A stretch of 64,000 nucleotides of DNA from Pseudomonas endophytica (GCF_001411475.1 NZ_LLWH01000013.1:19468-83467); one strand, 5' to 3'; shown: positions 37,931 to 49,213, numbered from the stretch's first letter. Numbers and translations are program-made. The notes: generated by a model not told the origin, from the letters alone.

Positions 37931-38144
37931 CCCTACAGACAAGACTGATGGTTTGTGAAGGTCGGTGGCCACAGAGGTTTAGCGCAAGGTGACAGACGGT
38001 GTAAAGTTATCTTTGGTCGTGTTAATTTAGCGTCTAATTTTTACACGTGGGTAAAACGCCATTCAGAACATAGAGTTGGCGCCACGTTTTAAAGGGCTTT
38101 AGGCTCTTCTTCATAGAATCATTTTTTTAGGGGCAAGGGATTAC

Positions 38145-39020
38145 ATGGAAATCGGTCTGCGCGAGTGGCTGATAGTCATCGGCATAGTGGTAATCGCCGG
38201 TATTCTTTTTGATGGCTGGCGCCGTATGCGCGGCGGCAAAGGCAAGCTCAAGTTTCGCCTTGATCGTAGCTTTTCCAATGCGCCCGATGAGGAAAACAGC
38301 GCCGAGCTATTGGGCCCGTCACGGGTTCTGGATACCCCGTCTCATAAGGAACCGCAGTTGGATGAGCATGATCTGCCATCGGTCAGCATGCCGCCCCGTG
38401 ATAAGACCTCCAAGCGTGGCAAGCGCAGCGGTGAGCCTAGCCAAGGCGACTTGAACCTTAATCTTGATCTTGAAGATGACGGTCCGCACTTTAGTGCGCG
38501 TGACGATGATGCCCCGGCTGAAAGCAAGCCGCGTGGGCGCCAAGCACCAGCAGCAGCCGGTGTAGAAAGCAAAGAGCCTGCGCAAGCGGCAGAGGAAGTG
38601 CTAGTTATCAGTGTCATCAGCCGTGACCCTGCTGGCTTCAAAGGTCCAGCGCTGTTACAGAATATTCTTGAAAGCGGCTTGCGCTTCGGTGAGATGGATA
38701 TTTTCCACCGTCACGAGAGCATGGCCGGTAACGGCGAAGTTCTATTCTCGATGGCCAATGCTGTGAAACCAGGCGTGTTTGATCTGGATGACATTGATCT
38801 GTTCAGCACGCCAGCAGTGAGTTTCTTTCTCGGCTTGCCGGGGCCACGTCATCCCAAGCAGGCCTTTGATGTGATGGTTGCAGCTGCCCGCAAGCTGTCA
38901 CAAGAACTCAATGGCGAGCTCAAAGACGATCAGCGCAGTGTCCTGACGGCCCAGACCATCGAGCACTACCGTCAGCGTATCGTCGAATTCGAGCGTCGTG
39001 CACTGACTCAAAAACGCTGA
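38145..39020 (+). CDS. zipA: Cell division protein ZipA
   Basis: This 291-residue divisome protein anchors FtsZ to the inner membrane. It has one N-terminal membrane segment ([19 protein letters not shown]), a charged and flexible linker (about residues 30-155, rich in Asp, Pro, Lys) and a C-terminal ZipA domain ([43 protein letters not shown]). It stands between smc and ligA as usual for Pseudomonas. Confidence 0.95.
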   Translation: MEIGLREWLIVIGIVVIAGILFDGWRRMRGGKGKLKFRLDRSFSNAPDEENSAELLGPSRVLDTPSHKEPQLDEHDLPSVSMPPRDKTSKRGKRSGEPSQGDLNLNLDLEDDGPHFSARDDDAPAESKPRGRQAPAAAGVESKEPAQAAEEVLVISVISRDPAGFKGPALLQNILESGLRFGEMDIFHRHESMAGNGEVLFSMANAVKPGVFDLDDIDLFSTPAVSFFLGLPGPRHPKQAFDVMVAAARKLSQELNGELKDDQRSVLTAQTIEHYRQRIVEFERRALTQKR

Positions 39021-39050
39021 GCCGCGGGGCCCTGTATTGGCGCCCGCTGA

Positions 39051-41474
<2,424 letters not shown>

Positions 41475-41488
41475 TCGTTTGCTGAGCT

Positions 41489-41521
41489 GCGATCTTTTGA
41501 TTAGCCAGATCAAAAGATCGC
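41489..41521. repeat. Dispersed inverted repeat, copy C
   Basis: GCGATCTTTTGAT and ATCAAAAGATCGC are perfect 13-base arms around TAGCCAG. It lies 14 bases after the ligA stop and shares its core with copies A, B and D. Confidence 0.75.
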
Positions 41522-41659
41522 CAGACCCGCGTCTGTGGGATGTCTCGGCCCGAATCCAAGTGCTTGAGCCCATTCATTTTTTTATTCTTGCAGCAATGGT
41601 TGTAACTTTTCGTCAGACAGGTACAATGGCGCCGTTCGCTGCTAGGCGGATGTTGTTAT

Positions 41660-41770
41660 GGTGACCCTATCGGTCCCTCCGCAACGATTACCCGTGAACC
41701 TGGTCAGATCCGGAAGGAAGCAGCCACAGCGGGAACATTGTGTGCCGGGGTGTGGCTGGTGGGGTTGCCT
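41660..41770 (+). ncRNA. ffs: Signal recognition particle 4.5S RNA
   Basis: The conserved SRP domain IV core is present: GGTCAGATCCGGAAGGAAGC with AGCC after it, and then GTGTGCCGGGGTGTGGCTGG. The ends pair as GGTGACCC with GGGTTGCC, closing the long hairpin. CCTCCGCAACG in the 5' arm matches E. coli 4.5S RNA (CTCCCGCAACG). The RNA binds Ffh and targets membrane proteins to SecYEG. Ends are set by pairing and may differ by a few bases. Confidence 0.93.
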
Positions 41771-41782
41771 CCATTCTCTAAG

Positions 41783-41804
41783 TCCTTGATCCTCCAAGGA
41801 TTTT
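41783..41804 (+). terminator. Candidate terminator after ffs
   Basis: TCCTT and AAGGA pair around GATCCTCC, followed by TTTT. The stem is short, but it lies 13 bases after the mature RNA end. Confidence 0.5.
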
Positions 41805-42189
41805 AAAATCAAAAATCTCGAAATTTCTCAGTAAAGTAGCCTCTGAGTCGATGGGCTGTGCTGACGATTTACCTTGGTCCAGTTTTGCGATTAAACACTT
41901 CAGACGGCGCTATCTCATTGCTAAGTGTTTATAACTGAATGAGAGATTGGTTGCGAACGGCTTTGCTGTACCTTGTATTTATCGTTTAGAACTAAGTAGC
42001 GTGCTCTAAGTGAAGGTTTGATGATCGCGAGACGAGTGCTTTTGTTTAACCGTCATGCGCTGAATATGGCTCAATAGAGTGTCTTGATGAGCCGCCCGGC
42101 TCAGCGTCGTCTAAATAAATAAGTTTTTGTCGGATGAGCAGAAGTGCTCATTGTGCTATTCCTAATGGTCGGAATAAGCAAGTTGATAT
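41805..42189. other. AT-rich spacer between ffs and the fleN-like cassette
   Basis: This stretch of about 385 bases has no open frame with a credible start and no recognised RNA or repeat. Its composition resembles the cassette that follows more than ligA or dnaX. I see nothing else in it. Confidence 0.4.
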
Positions 42190-42600
42190 TCAATGGTCAT
42201 CAGTGAGTTCGTTGTTTTTTTCTTTTTGAGTGATGGAGGGTGTAGTTGATTCATTCTCGCTTTGAATGTATGAAATAAATTCGGCATATTTTTTCATGGC
42301 GAATCTAGGATGAACATTAACTAAGTACTTTCTGACTGTCGTGCAATAAAATTCATAGTAAAAGTCCTCTTGGCAGTCATGCGTGCCTAAGCAATAACTG
42401 ATTTGTGTGTGAATAAAAATCACTTTAGCGAAAATAACCCCCTTGTCGTTGGATAGTTGGTTTTGTGCGTCAGCGTCTAGACTGTTGTAATAGCGAAAAT
42501 CCTCAAATGTATCTTCAAGATGGATTAGGAGTGTTAGGAACTCACCATCAATAGTGATTCGTCTGTGTGGATTAAAGCGATCTTTGAATGTCCATGTCAT
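42190..42600 (-). CDS. Hypothetical protein, possible partner of the FleN-like ATPase
   Basis: I do not recognise this 136-residue protein. It starts MTWTFKDRFNPHRRITIDGEF, has no signal peptide or membrane segment, is rich in aromatic residues and acids (HLEDTFEDFRYYNSLDAD; DFYYEFYCTTVRKYL), and ends in a polar, probably disordered tail of about 25 residues. Three Cys occur but with no obvious metal spacing. It lies 54 bases downstream of the FleN-like ATPase on the same strand, so the two probably form one transcript. No clear SD is seen, and the DNA is AT-rich. The C-terminal region could be a binding tail, but that is only a guess. Confidence 0.6.
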   Translation of the reverse strand: MTWTFKDRFNPHRRITIDGEFLTLLIHLEDTFEDFRYYNSLDADAQNQLSNDKGVIFAKVIFIHTQISYCLGTHDCQEDFYYEFYCTTVRKYLVNVHPRFAMKKYAEFISYIQSENESTTPSITQKEKNNELTDDH

Positions 42601-42654
42601 GGGGTTGCAGTCCGTTTAAGGTGCTGTGTGGGCACCACAATAATTTTAGAGTTA

Positions 42655-43521
42655 TTAATCAATAGGCGTGTTTGCTAAAAACTTGCCCTCCTGAGGTAGT
42701 GCGCAGGATGCAGCGTTGGTAGCGCCGTCCATAAAAAACTCAATCCTTCCTGTGGGCGTTTCTTTTGATGGCCACTTCTCAATGTTGTGTGCGAGCTTTT
42801 TAATATCTTTTGTGAATTCTGATGTGGGGTAAAGCTCGTAAAGTGTCCGTCCATTTTTTGCCGCACTGCGCGCGTGTTTGTGAGCATGGACGTGCCCGGC
42901 ATAGTGTAAAAACACGTTGAATTCTTCGGTGTATTCGCGTTGTAGCGTATCAAATGCTCTTCGGCCTTCGCGCATATTCATCACCTTATTGATAACGATT
43001 CTGAAGTTGTTTATGCGGTGCTGGCCTCTGAATTGGTTAATAAGTGCTTTGTTACACGCAATGGCTGTCGGTTCATTATTGATAATAAGCAGTATATCGT
43101 GTGAGGCGCTCAAAAAATTCAGGGTCGAATGGTTGATGCCTGGTGCGGTGTCAACAATGAGTATGTCTACATTGCTCGATAGAGTGTTGAGCGCATTAAC
43201 GATGCCGAAATGATGAGCCGAGCTTAAGTTTCGCGTTATATTTGGCAAACTGCTGCCCAGAATTAACGTGATGCCTTTAGGCCCGTTAACAATGACTTCA
43301 CCCAGTGAGCAGCGGCCTTCAATTAAGTCTGTGAGGGTGTGCCTAGGTATTAAATTCAGCAGCGTTGCAAGACTTGGAAGTTCCAGGTTGGCATCTAAAA
43401 GCGCCACTCTTTTTCCACGCTCAGCTAAAGCAACAGAAAGGTTGAGTGAAAGCGTACTCTTGCCAGTTCCACCTTTGCCGCTTGCAATAACGACTGCTTG
43501 AGGGGGCTTCATAGAGTTCAT
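42655..43521 (-). CDS. Diverged FleN/FlhG-type (MinD/ParA superfamily) ATPase
   Basis: This 288-residue protein aligns along its length with flagellar-number regulator FleN. It has the deviant Walker A SGKGGTGKST (signature Lys16, Lys21), then LLDANLELPS, DLIEGRCSLGEVIVNGPKG, Walker B ILIVDTAPG (Asp124) and the C-terminal GRIEFFMDG. In FleN and MinD the A' motif reads D-x-D; here the second Asp is Asn45, the position of MinD Asp40, needed for ATP hydrolysis. The following GLANVD is also changed. No flagellar genes are near, so it is an orphan paralogue. It is in AT-rich DNA with a small unknown gene downstream. ATG 43521 or 43512 may be the start; neither has a strong SD. Confidence 0.82.
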   Translation of the reverse strand: MNSMKPPQAVVIASGKGGTGKSTLSLNLSVALAERGKRVALLDANLELPSLATLLNLIPRHTLTDLIEGRCSLGEVIVNGPKGITLILGSSLPNITRNLSSAHHFGIVNALNTLSSNVDILIVDTAPGINHSTLNFLSASHDILLIINNEPTAIACNKALINQFRGQHRINNFRIVINKVMNMREGRRAFDTLQREYTEEFNVFLHYAGHVHAHKHARSAAKNGRTLYELYPTSEFTKDIKKLAHNIEKWPSKETPTGRIEFFMDGATNAASCALPQEGKFLANTPID

Positions 43522-43716
43522 AGATGCGTTACTGTGTTGGCTTTCTGAGTGGGCTGCACAGAAAAATTGAAAGGCTCAGTGTGCATTTTTTATTTTTTTA
43601 TTCTGAACTTGGTGTAGCTGCTTTTAGGTCCAAAGATGCCAGTGTCGCCTGTTAGCCTATAAATAGAAGCTCGAAACAAAGCAGTTGAGAGCGTGCAGTT
43701 ATAGGATCTAATTTTT

Positions 43717-43920
43717 TTAAAAGCCCATATCCATCCCCGTTTTTTCTTGTTGCTTATCATAGAGCTTATAACCGTATCGATTAAAAAATTTTACACAAAC
43801 TTTTGGTAGCGATATGGTTACACACATGAGTTGTTGCGGTAAGTGTCTCGTGGAGCGAATGTGGTGTTCAATCGTGCAAGGCGTATTGACATTACTCCGA
43901 TGAATCATTGAATATTTCAT
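43717..43920 (-). CDS. Possible small hypothetical protein
   Basis: This is a 67-residue frame, MKYSMIHRSNVNTPC at the N-terminus and basic throughout, with no recognised domain. In its favour is a GAGGGGG SD five bases before ATG 43920 and co-orientation with the fleN-like gene. Against it are the lack of any recognised homologue, an odd composition rich in Cys, His and Lys, and a position within a 460-base gap where chance frames are likely. An inverted repeat (TAACCC 43923-43928 and GGGTTA 43942-43947) overlaps the SD. Confidence 0.35.
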   Translation of the reverse strand: MKYSMIHRSNVNTPCTIEHHIRSTRHLPQQLMCVTISLPKVCVKFFNRYGYKLYDKQQEKTGMDMGF

Positions 43921-43981
43921 CGTAACCCCCTCAGCTCGCGAGGGTTAGCCGATTTGATCCTATGCCCTGGATGAGTGGTAG

Positions 43982-44977
43982 ATGTATAAAATTAGCAAGT
44001 CATATGTGCATCTGCTTGGTAGTGCCTTAGGGCATAAATATCCTTATGTTGATCAATTAGATGCTTCGTTTATGGGGAAGAGTGATGAGTATATTGATAT
44101 AACCTTTGTGTATGAGTGGTTAGCTGATTTGGCAGTGAAAATGGGTGATCCTGATCTTGGACTGAAAGTGTTTAATAATAGTCACCCTGCAATGCTAGGT
44201 ATTTTGGGCTACGCGGTCATGTCATGCGCAACACTGGGGCAAGCGTTGGAGCGGTTCGTGACCTATCATGCTTTAATCAGTGATGGTTCATTGCTGAAGC
44301 TCGAATTTCAAGAGCAATTTATCAAGTTGATCGGATTCGAAATAGGCTGTAAAGCGCCTCGGGCCTTTATTGATTCTGGAGCGGCAGTTGTATTGTCATT
44401 GATCAAGTGGTTGGTTCCAGATCGTCAGCTCAGTCTTTTAAGGGTAGAGCTTGTATACCCTGAGCCGGAAAAGTTGGATGAGTTAAAGGCCGTATTCGGT
44501 CATGAGATCAAGTTTTCCGCAGCCCTGAATAGTTTGATGTTCCCCCGCGAAATTTATGATTACCCTTTGATTTCAGCCTCACCAACGCTCGACAGTATAC
44601 ATTCAGACTTGCTGGGCGCTCAGTTGCAGAAAGTGGTCGGTGGATTGATGTCGGTCAGGGTTAAGAAAATTATTAAAGATGAGTTATTTGCAGGCTGTAT
44701 TCCGACCCTAAAATCTACTGCGAGGCGTTTAAAAGTGAGCTCTAGAACCTTGCAATATGCGCTGCAAAGCGAGGGGCTATGCTTCACGGCTGTTTTTGAT
44801 GGCGCGCGCAAAGAGCTTGCTCATTACTTGCTCAAGCACACCCGTTATAGCTTGAAGTATGTGTGCGCTACGTTGGGTTATTGTGAAAGAAGTAGTTTTC
44901 ATAAATCGTCGTTACGCTGGTTTGATATGACACCTCAGCAGTACCGCAATAACATGGATTTACGGGTCAGTTCTTAA
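43982..44977 (+). CDS. AraC-family regulator with N-terminal arabinose-binding-like domain
   Basis: This 331-residue protein has an N-terminal sensing domain of the OruR/VirS type (about residues 15-200; AMLGILGYAVMSCATLGQALERFVTYHALIS is characteristic). The C-terminal pair of AraC HTH motifs has LKSTARRLKVSSRTLQYALQSEG and LKYVCATLGYCERSSFHKSSLRWFDMTPQQYR. The second HTH is typical but its usual FSEPSAFSRAFKR stretch is changed to CERSSFHKSSLR. It is divergent from the fleN-like genes and could control them. ATG 43982 is preceded only by a weak GAGTGG. Confidence 0.85.
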   Translation: MYKISKSYVHLLGSALGHKYPYVDQLDASFMGKSDEYIDITFVYEWLADLAVKMGDPDLGLKVFNNSHPAMLGILGYAVMSCATLGQALERFVTYHALISDGSLLKLEFQEQFIKLIGFEIGCKAPRAFIDSGAAVVLSLIKWLVPDRQLSLLRVELVYPEPEKLDELKAVFGHEIKFSAALNSLMFPREIYDYPLISASPTLDSIHSDLLGAQLQKVVGGLMSVRVKKIIKDELFAGCIPTLKSTARRLKVSSRTLQYALQSEGLCFTAVFDGARKELAHYLLKHTRYSLKYVCATLGYCERSSFHKSSLRWFDMTPQQYRNNMDLRVSS

Positions 44978-45335
44978 GGTACTGATTGGCGTGTTAAGTT
45001 CGGCTTAAAAATTATTGAGATGTTCTTAAACCCATAATTTAGGCTTTGTAAACGTGGAGGGAAGTGTCTTAGTCAGCGGATAACTCTAGATCCAGTAAAC
45101 GCAGATTTTGGGTGATGTTATAACTTCTTTGGTGTTTTGCGTGCGCTGAGCACTTTACGATCAACAACGGCTTTATAGACATTGCGCACCGTCTATGAGG
45201 CTGTCGAAGCGAGCTGCGCTCGTCGCAAGCGGCTCCTTAGGAATCTGCGAGCAGTTTAAAGTGCGCATCGGATGCAATTTTGCCCTTGCTCCGCTAGCAT
45301 TAGCCCCCTCCGCTTTTTAGACGCGACGGTTATCA
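44978..45335. other. Spacer upstream of dnaX
   Basis: About 358 bases with no convincing gene. The stretch GAGGCTGTCGAAGCGAGCTGCGCTCGTC (about 45197-45224) has a small hairpin (GAGC-TGC-GCTC) that looks like a degenerate REP-type element. The dnaX promoter should be near the right end, but no clear boxes were found. Confidence 0.35.
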
Positions 45336-47408
45336 ATGAGTTATCAGGTTCTTGCACGTAAATGGCGTCCGCGCTCGTTCCGCGAAATGGTCGGCCAGAC
45401 CCATGTGCTCAAGGCTCTGATCAATGCTTTGGACAGTCAGCGCCTGCACCACGCCTATTTATTTACGGGTACGCGTGGCGTCGGCAAGACCACCATTGCG
45501 CGGATCATCGCCAAATGCCTGAATTGTGAAACAGGTATCACCTCGACACCCTGCGGGACCTGTTCGGTGTGTCGCGAAATTGATGAAGGGCGTTTTGTCG
45601 ACCTGATCGAGATCGACGCCGCGAGTCGTACCAAGGTTGAGGACACCCGTGAACTGCTTGATAACGTGCAGTATGCGCCTAGCCGTGGGCGCTTTAAGGT
45701 CTACCTGATCGACGAAGTGCACATGCTTTCCAGCCATTCTTTCAATGCGCTGTTGAAAACCCTCGAAGAACCGCCGCCCTACGTCAAATTCATTTTGGCG
45801 ACCACCGACCCACAAAAACTGCCAGCAACGATTCTGTCCCGTTGCCTCCAGTTTTCGCTTAAGAACATGACGCCGGAGCGTGTTGTCGAGCATTTGAGTC
45901 AAGTGTTAAGTGTCGAAAACGTACCCTTTGAAGACGATGCACTGTGGCTGCTAGGTCGAGCCGCAGATGGTTCGATGCGTGACGCCATGAGCCTTACCGA
46001 TCAGGCAATTGCATTCGGTGAAGGCAAAGTGCTGGCGACGGATGTGCGGGCCATGCTTGGGACCCTAGACCACGGCCAAGTATTTGATCTGTTGCATGCT
46101 TTGATTGAGGGCGATGCGCGGGCGTTGCTGGAGGCGGTACGACATTTAGCCGAGCAAGGCCCGGACTGGAATGGCGTGCTCAGCGAGATCCTCAATGTCT
46201 TCCACCGTGTGGCCATTGCCCAGGCGCTGCCTGAGGGCGTTGATAACGGCCAGGGTGATCGCGACCGCGTATTGGCCCTCGCGCAAGCGTTGCCGAGTGA
46301 AGACGTACAGTTTTATTACCAGATGGGTTTGATTGGTCGACGCGACTTGCCGCTGGCGCCAGATCCGCGTGGCGGCTTCGAAATGGTCTTGCTGAGGATG
46401 CTGGCTTTCCGCCCAGCGGACACCGGCGATGCGCCGAGTCAGCCGCTAAAGCCAGTGGGGATCAGCCAGGCCACAGTTGATTCCGCCTCCACAGTGGCTG
46501 GCACGACCGCCGTCGCGCCAGTGAGTGTGCCGAGCGCTGAACCCGCACCGGTGGCTGAAGTAGCGGCGGTGGCTGAAGTTGTCGCGCCAACGCCTCAAGT
46601 GATTGCACCAGTGACGGCTGCTCCGGCGCCCGCAGTAGCTGAAATCGACTTGCCATGGAATGACCGCCCAGCGCCCGTGATCGACGATGAGATCACGCCA
46701 GAGCCAGTGCTTGAAACGGTCAGTGAGCAACCAAATTTGGCGCCTATGCCGTTGCCAACGCCAGACAGCGCGGTCCCGGATGCCCCGGAGTGGGTAGCTG
46801 CGCCAAACGATCAGCCAACGCCCGCGCAAGTCGATGCGGCGTTATCTGGTATGGATCGCGACGATGAGCCTCCTCTGGATGAAGACTACAGCGAGCCGGA
46901 CATGGACTCAGCGGCTTACAGCTACCTAGACGAATTGGCCAGCGAACACGCGGTCGAGCCGCAACCAGAACCTGAGCCATTACCTGCGGCAATGCCTGCC
47001 ACGGGGCTGGCCCTTGAATGGCTCAATATGTTCCCCCAACTACCCGTATCGGGGATGACGGCGAGCATTGGCGCTAACTGCACCTTGATTGCAGTGGACG
47101 GGGATGACTGGTTGCTGCACTTGGATCCGGCCCATAGCGCGCTGTTTAACTCGACCCAGCAGCGTCGTCTGAATGATGCGTTGAACCAGTTCCACCAACG
47201 TACACTCAAAGTCACTATTGAGTTGGTTAAGCCGGAGCAAGAAACCCCAGCCCAAGCGGCCTCGCGCTTGCGAGCAGAGCGTCAGCATCTGGCAGAAGAG
47301 TCGATCTACGCCGACCCGTTGGTTCAGCAAATGATTGAGCAGTTCGGCGCGGCCGTTCGCGACGATACGATTCAACCTGTGGACGTTATAGAGGCTCAGG
47401 TTTCGTGA
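45336..47408 (+). CDS. dnaX: DNA polymerase III subunits gamma/tau
   Basis: This 690-residue AAA+ clamp-loader ATPase places the beta clamp and ties the replisome together. The motifs are Walker A GTRGVGKTT, a Cys4 zinc module (CLNCETG, CGTCSVC), Walker B YLIDEVHMLS, sensor I LATTDPQKLP and the SRC motif LSRCLQF. A Pro/Ala/Val/Glu-rich linker covers about residues 370-560, then a tau C-terminal domain for the polymerase. The A AAA AAG slippage signal that makes gamma in E. coli was not found. The gene usually follows ffs directly in Pseudomonas, but here a 3.5-kb cassette intervenes. Confidence 0.97.
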   Translation: MSYQVLARKWRPRSFREMVGQTHVLKALINALDSQRLHHAYLFTGTRGVGKTTIARIIAKCLNCETGITSTPCGTCSVCREIDEGRFVDLIEIDAASRTKVEDTRELLDNVQYAPSRGRFKVYLIDEVHMLSSHSFNALLKTLEEPPPYVKFILATTDPQKLPATILSRCLQFSLKNMTPERVVEHLSQVLSVENVPFEDDALWLLGRAADGSMRDAMSLTDQAIAFGEGKVLATDVRAMLGTLDHGQVFDLLHALIEGDARALLEAVRHLAEQGPDWNGVLSEILNVFHRVAIAQALPEGVDNGQGDRDRVLALAQALPSEDVQFYYQMGLIGRRDLPLAPDPRGGFEMVLLRMLAFRPADTGDAPSQPLKPVGISQATVDSASTVAGTTAVAPVSVPSAEPAPVAEVAAVAEVVAPTPQVIAPVTAAPAPAVAEIDLPWNDRPAPVIDDEITPEPVLETVSEQPNLAPMPLPTPDSAVPDAPEWVAAPNDQPTPAQVDAALSGMDRDDEPPLDEDYSEPDMDSAAYSYLDELASEHAVEPQPEPEPLPAAMPATGLALEWLNMFPQLPVSGMTASIGANCTLIAVDGDDWLLHLDPAHSALFNSTQQRRLNDALNQFHQRTLKVTIELVKPEQETPAQAASRLRAERQHLAEESIYADPLVQQMIEQFGAAVRDDTIQPVDVIEAQVS

Positions 47409-47485
47409 CGTCCGGGTAAAAATTTACAGCTCGCAAGCATGATGAGTGCGGGTGCATTGTCCAAATAACGTTTGAGGTGATTCCC

Positions 47486-47824
47486 ATGATGAAAGGTGGC
47501 ATGGCCGGCCTGATGAAGCAGGCGCAGCAGATGCAGGAAAAAATGGCCAAGATGCAGGAAGAACTGGCCAATGCTGAAGTCACCGGTAAAGCAGGTGGCG
47601 ATATGGTGACCGTGGTCATGACCGGCCGTCATGACGTCAAGCGCGTGAGCATTGACCCAAGCCTGCTCGAAGGCGTGAGTGAAGATGACCGCGAAGTGCT
47701 GGAAGACCTGTTCGCCGCAGCCGTTAATGACGCTGTACGCAAGATCGAAGCCAACAATCAGGACAAAATGTCTGGTGTAACCGCTGGCATGCAACTGCCG
47801 CCAGGCATGAAGTTGCCGTTCTAA
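47486..47824 (+). CDS. ybaB: YbaB/EbfC nucleoid-associated protein
   Basis: This 112-residue protein is a YbaB/EbfC DNA-binding protein that forms a dimer with a tweezer-like shape. The N-terminal [25 protein letters not shown] helix and [29 protein letters not shown] are typical. ATG 47486 has GAGGTGA five bases upstream. It lies between dnaX and recR, as in nearly all gammaproteobacteria, and may share their transcript. Confidence 0.95.
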   Translation: MMKGGMAGLMKQAQQMQEKMAKMQEELANAEVTGKAGGDMVTVVMTGRHDVKRVSIDPSLLEGVSEDDREVLEDLFAAAVNDAVRKIEANNQDKMSGVTAGMQLPPGMKLPF

Positions 47825-47833
47825 GGTGCTCAA

Positions 47834-47864
47834 AAATGCCGGGCCCTGAGCCCGGCATTTTTTT
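47834..47864 (+). terminator. Terminator after ybaB
   Basis: AAATGCCGGG and CCCGGCATTT are perfect 10-base arms around CCCTGAG, or a shorter loop if the inner bases pair. They are followed by a T-run. This suggests recR has its own promoter in the following 80 bases or is reached by read-through. Confidence 0.93.
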
Positions 47865-47942
47865 GCCTGCTCGGCGGGCATTTGACGCTGGATCAGCCCG
47901 CGGGTATAAACCGCCTCTTGTTGTTTTGTCGGACCTTTCTCT

Positions 47943-48545
47943 ATGAGCTTCAGCCCCCTTATTCGTCAACTGATTGATGCCTTGCGGACTTTGCCAGGTG
48001 TCGGGCAAAAGACGGCGCAACGCATGGCTCTGCAACTGTTAGAGCGCGATCGCAGTGGCGGATCGCGTTTGGCGCTGGCCTTGAGTCAGGCGATGGATGG
48101 CGTAGGTCATTGCCGCCTGTGCAGAACCCTGACCGAAGATGACCTATGCCCGCAGTGTGCCGACGTGCGTCGCGACGACACGTTGCTGTGTGTGGTTGAA
48201 GGGCCAATGGATGTGTACGCCATTGAGCAGACCGGCTATCGCGGACGTTACTTTGTGCTCAAGGGGCATTTGTCGCCGCTCGACGGTCTTGGGCCGGAGG
48301 CGATTGGTATCCCGCAACTGATGACGCGCATCGCCGAGCAGGGCACCTTTAAGGAAGTGATATTGGCCACCAACCCGACCGTGGAAGGTGAAGCCACCGC
48401 GCATTACATTGCGCAACTGTTGAACAGTAAGGGGCTGATCGCTTCGCGTATTGCCCACGGCGTACCGCTGGGTGGCGAACTGGAGTTGGTCGATGGCGGG
48501 ACCTTGGCGCACTCATTTGCCGGGCGTAAACCGATCGCCTTGTGA
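47943..48545 (+). CDS. recR: Recombination protein RecR
   Basis: This 200-residue protein acts with RecO and RecF to load RecA at gaps. It has an N-terminal helix-hairpin-helix ([20 protein letters not shown]), a Cys4 zinc finger ([16 protein letters not shown]), a Toprim domain ([35 protein letters not shown]) and a C-terminal Walker-B-like region ([20 protein letters not shown]). ATG 47943 is preceded by GGACC and weak SD. Confidence 0.96.
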   Translation: MSFSPLIRQLIDALRTLPGVGQKTAQRMALQLLERDRSGGSRLALALSQAMDGVGHCRLCRTLTEDDLCPQCADVRRDDTLLCVVEGPMDVYAIEQTGYRGRYFVLKGHLSPLDGLGPEAIGIPQLMTRIAEQGTFKEVILATNPTVEGEATAHYIAQLLNSKGLIASRIAHGVPLGGELELVDGGTLAHSFAGRKPIAL

Positions 48546-48560
48546 CGGTAAAACCCCCGC

Positions 48561-48596
48561 AGGCTGCGCTCTTTTGATCTTTAAAGATCGCAGCCT
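48561..48596. repeat. Dispersed inverted repeat, copy D
   Basis: AGGCTGCG-C-TCTTT pairs with AAAGA-T-CGCAGCCT. The right flank CTTCGGCAGCGCCTAC is the reverse complement of the left flank of copy A (GTAGGCGCTGTCGAA) with one mismatch. It lies between convergent recR and apt. Confidence 0.7.
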
Positions 48597-48621
48597 TCGT
48601 ACTTCGGCAGCGCCTACCGGT

Positions 48622-49164
48622 TTACTCAGTCAACGAGAACTCAGTCAGGCTAAATGTCGGTACGCCGATGCTTTGCAACCGCGTTGAACCGCCCAATTCG
48701 GGCAAGTCAATAATCGCCGCCGCCTCAAACACCTGTGCGCCCATGCGGCGAACCAGATTTACTGCGGCGATCAGCGTACCGCCTGTGGCGATCAAGTCGT
48801 CGACCAGCAGTAGCGAATCACCTTCGCACAAGCTGTCTGCATGGACTTCCAGAAGCGCCTCGCCATACTCGGTCTGATAACCTTCTGCCAGTACGTCAGC
48901 GGGCAGCTTGCCCTGCTTACGAAACAGGATCAGCGGTTTGTTAAGTTGATGCGCAAGTACTGAACCGATCAAAAAGCCGCGGGCATCCATTGCGCCTATA
49001 TGGCTGAAATCAACTTCAACGTAACGTTCGATCAACCTGTCGGCGATCACCCGCATGGCGCGGGGTGATTGATAAAGCGGGGTGATATCGCGAAAGATCA
49101 CGCCGGGCTTGGGGAAATCAAGCACCGGACGGATGAGGGCTTTGAGACAGAAGTCGTTGACCAT
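48622..49164 (-). CDS. apt: Adenine phosphoribosyltransferase
   Basis: This 180-residue enzyme salvages adenine to AMP using PRPP. The PRPP-binding motif [17 protein letters not shown] and the [22 protein letters not shown] and [15 protein letters not shown] loops are complete. Length is normal. It sits 49 bases downstream of anr on the same strand, as in other pseudomonads. Confidence 0.96.
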   Translation of the reverse strand: MVNDFCLKALIRPVLDFPKPGVIFRDITPLYQSPRAMRVIADRLIERYVEVDFSHIGAMDARGFLIGSVLAHQLNKPLILFRKQGKLPADVLAEGYQTEYGEALLEVHADSLCEGDSLLLVDDLIATGGTLIAAVNLVRRMGAQVFEAAAIIDLPELGGSTRLQSIGVPTFSLTEFSLTE

Positions 49165-49213
49165 GGGGTAAGAAGTTTCCTAGCGGGCTTCGGAGCCGCC
49201 AGTATAGGTCTTA

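Noticed and set aside
41660..42189. ffs as an integration (att) site for the cassette
   Set aside because: No integrase and no direct repeat of the ffs 3' end was found before dnaX, so site-specific insertion cannot be supported.
43717..43920. Treating the 67-codon frame as a confident gene
   Set aside because: The SD is good, but composition and lack of homology leave it below the standard for a confident call; it is listed at low confidence only.
45336..47408. Search for a programmed frameshift in dnaX (A AAA AAG)
   Set aside because: No such slippery heptamer with a following stem was seen; the frame reads through to a normal tau C-terminus.
48622..48670. Apparent duplication [10 protein letters not shown] at the Apt C-terminus
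   Set aside because: From memory, Apt proteins of other pseudomonads end in similar FCLTEFSLSE sequence, so it is an ancestral feature and not a recent duplication.
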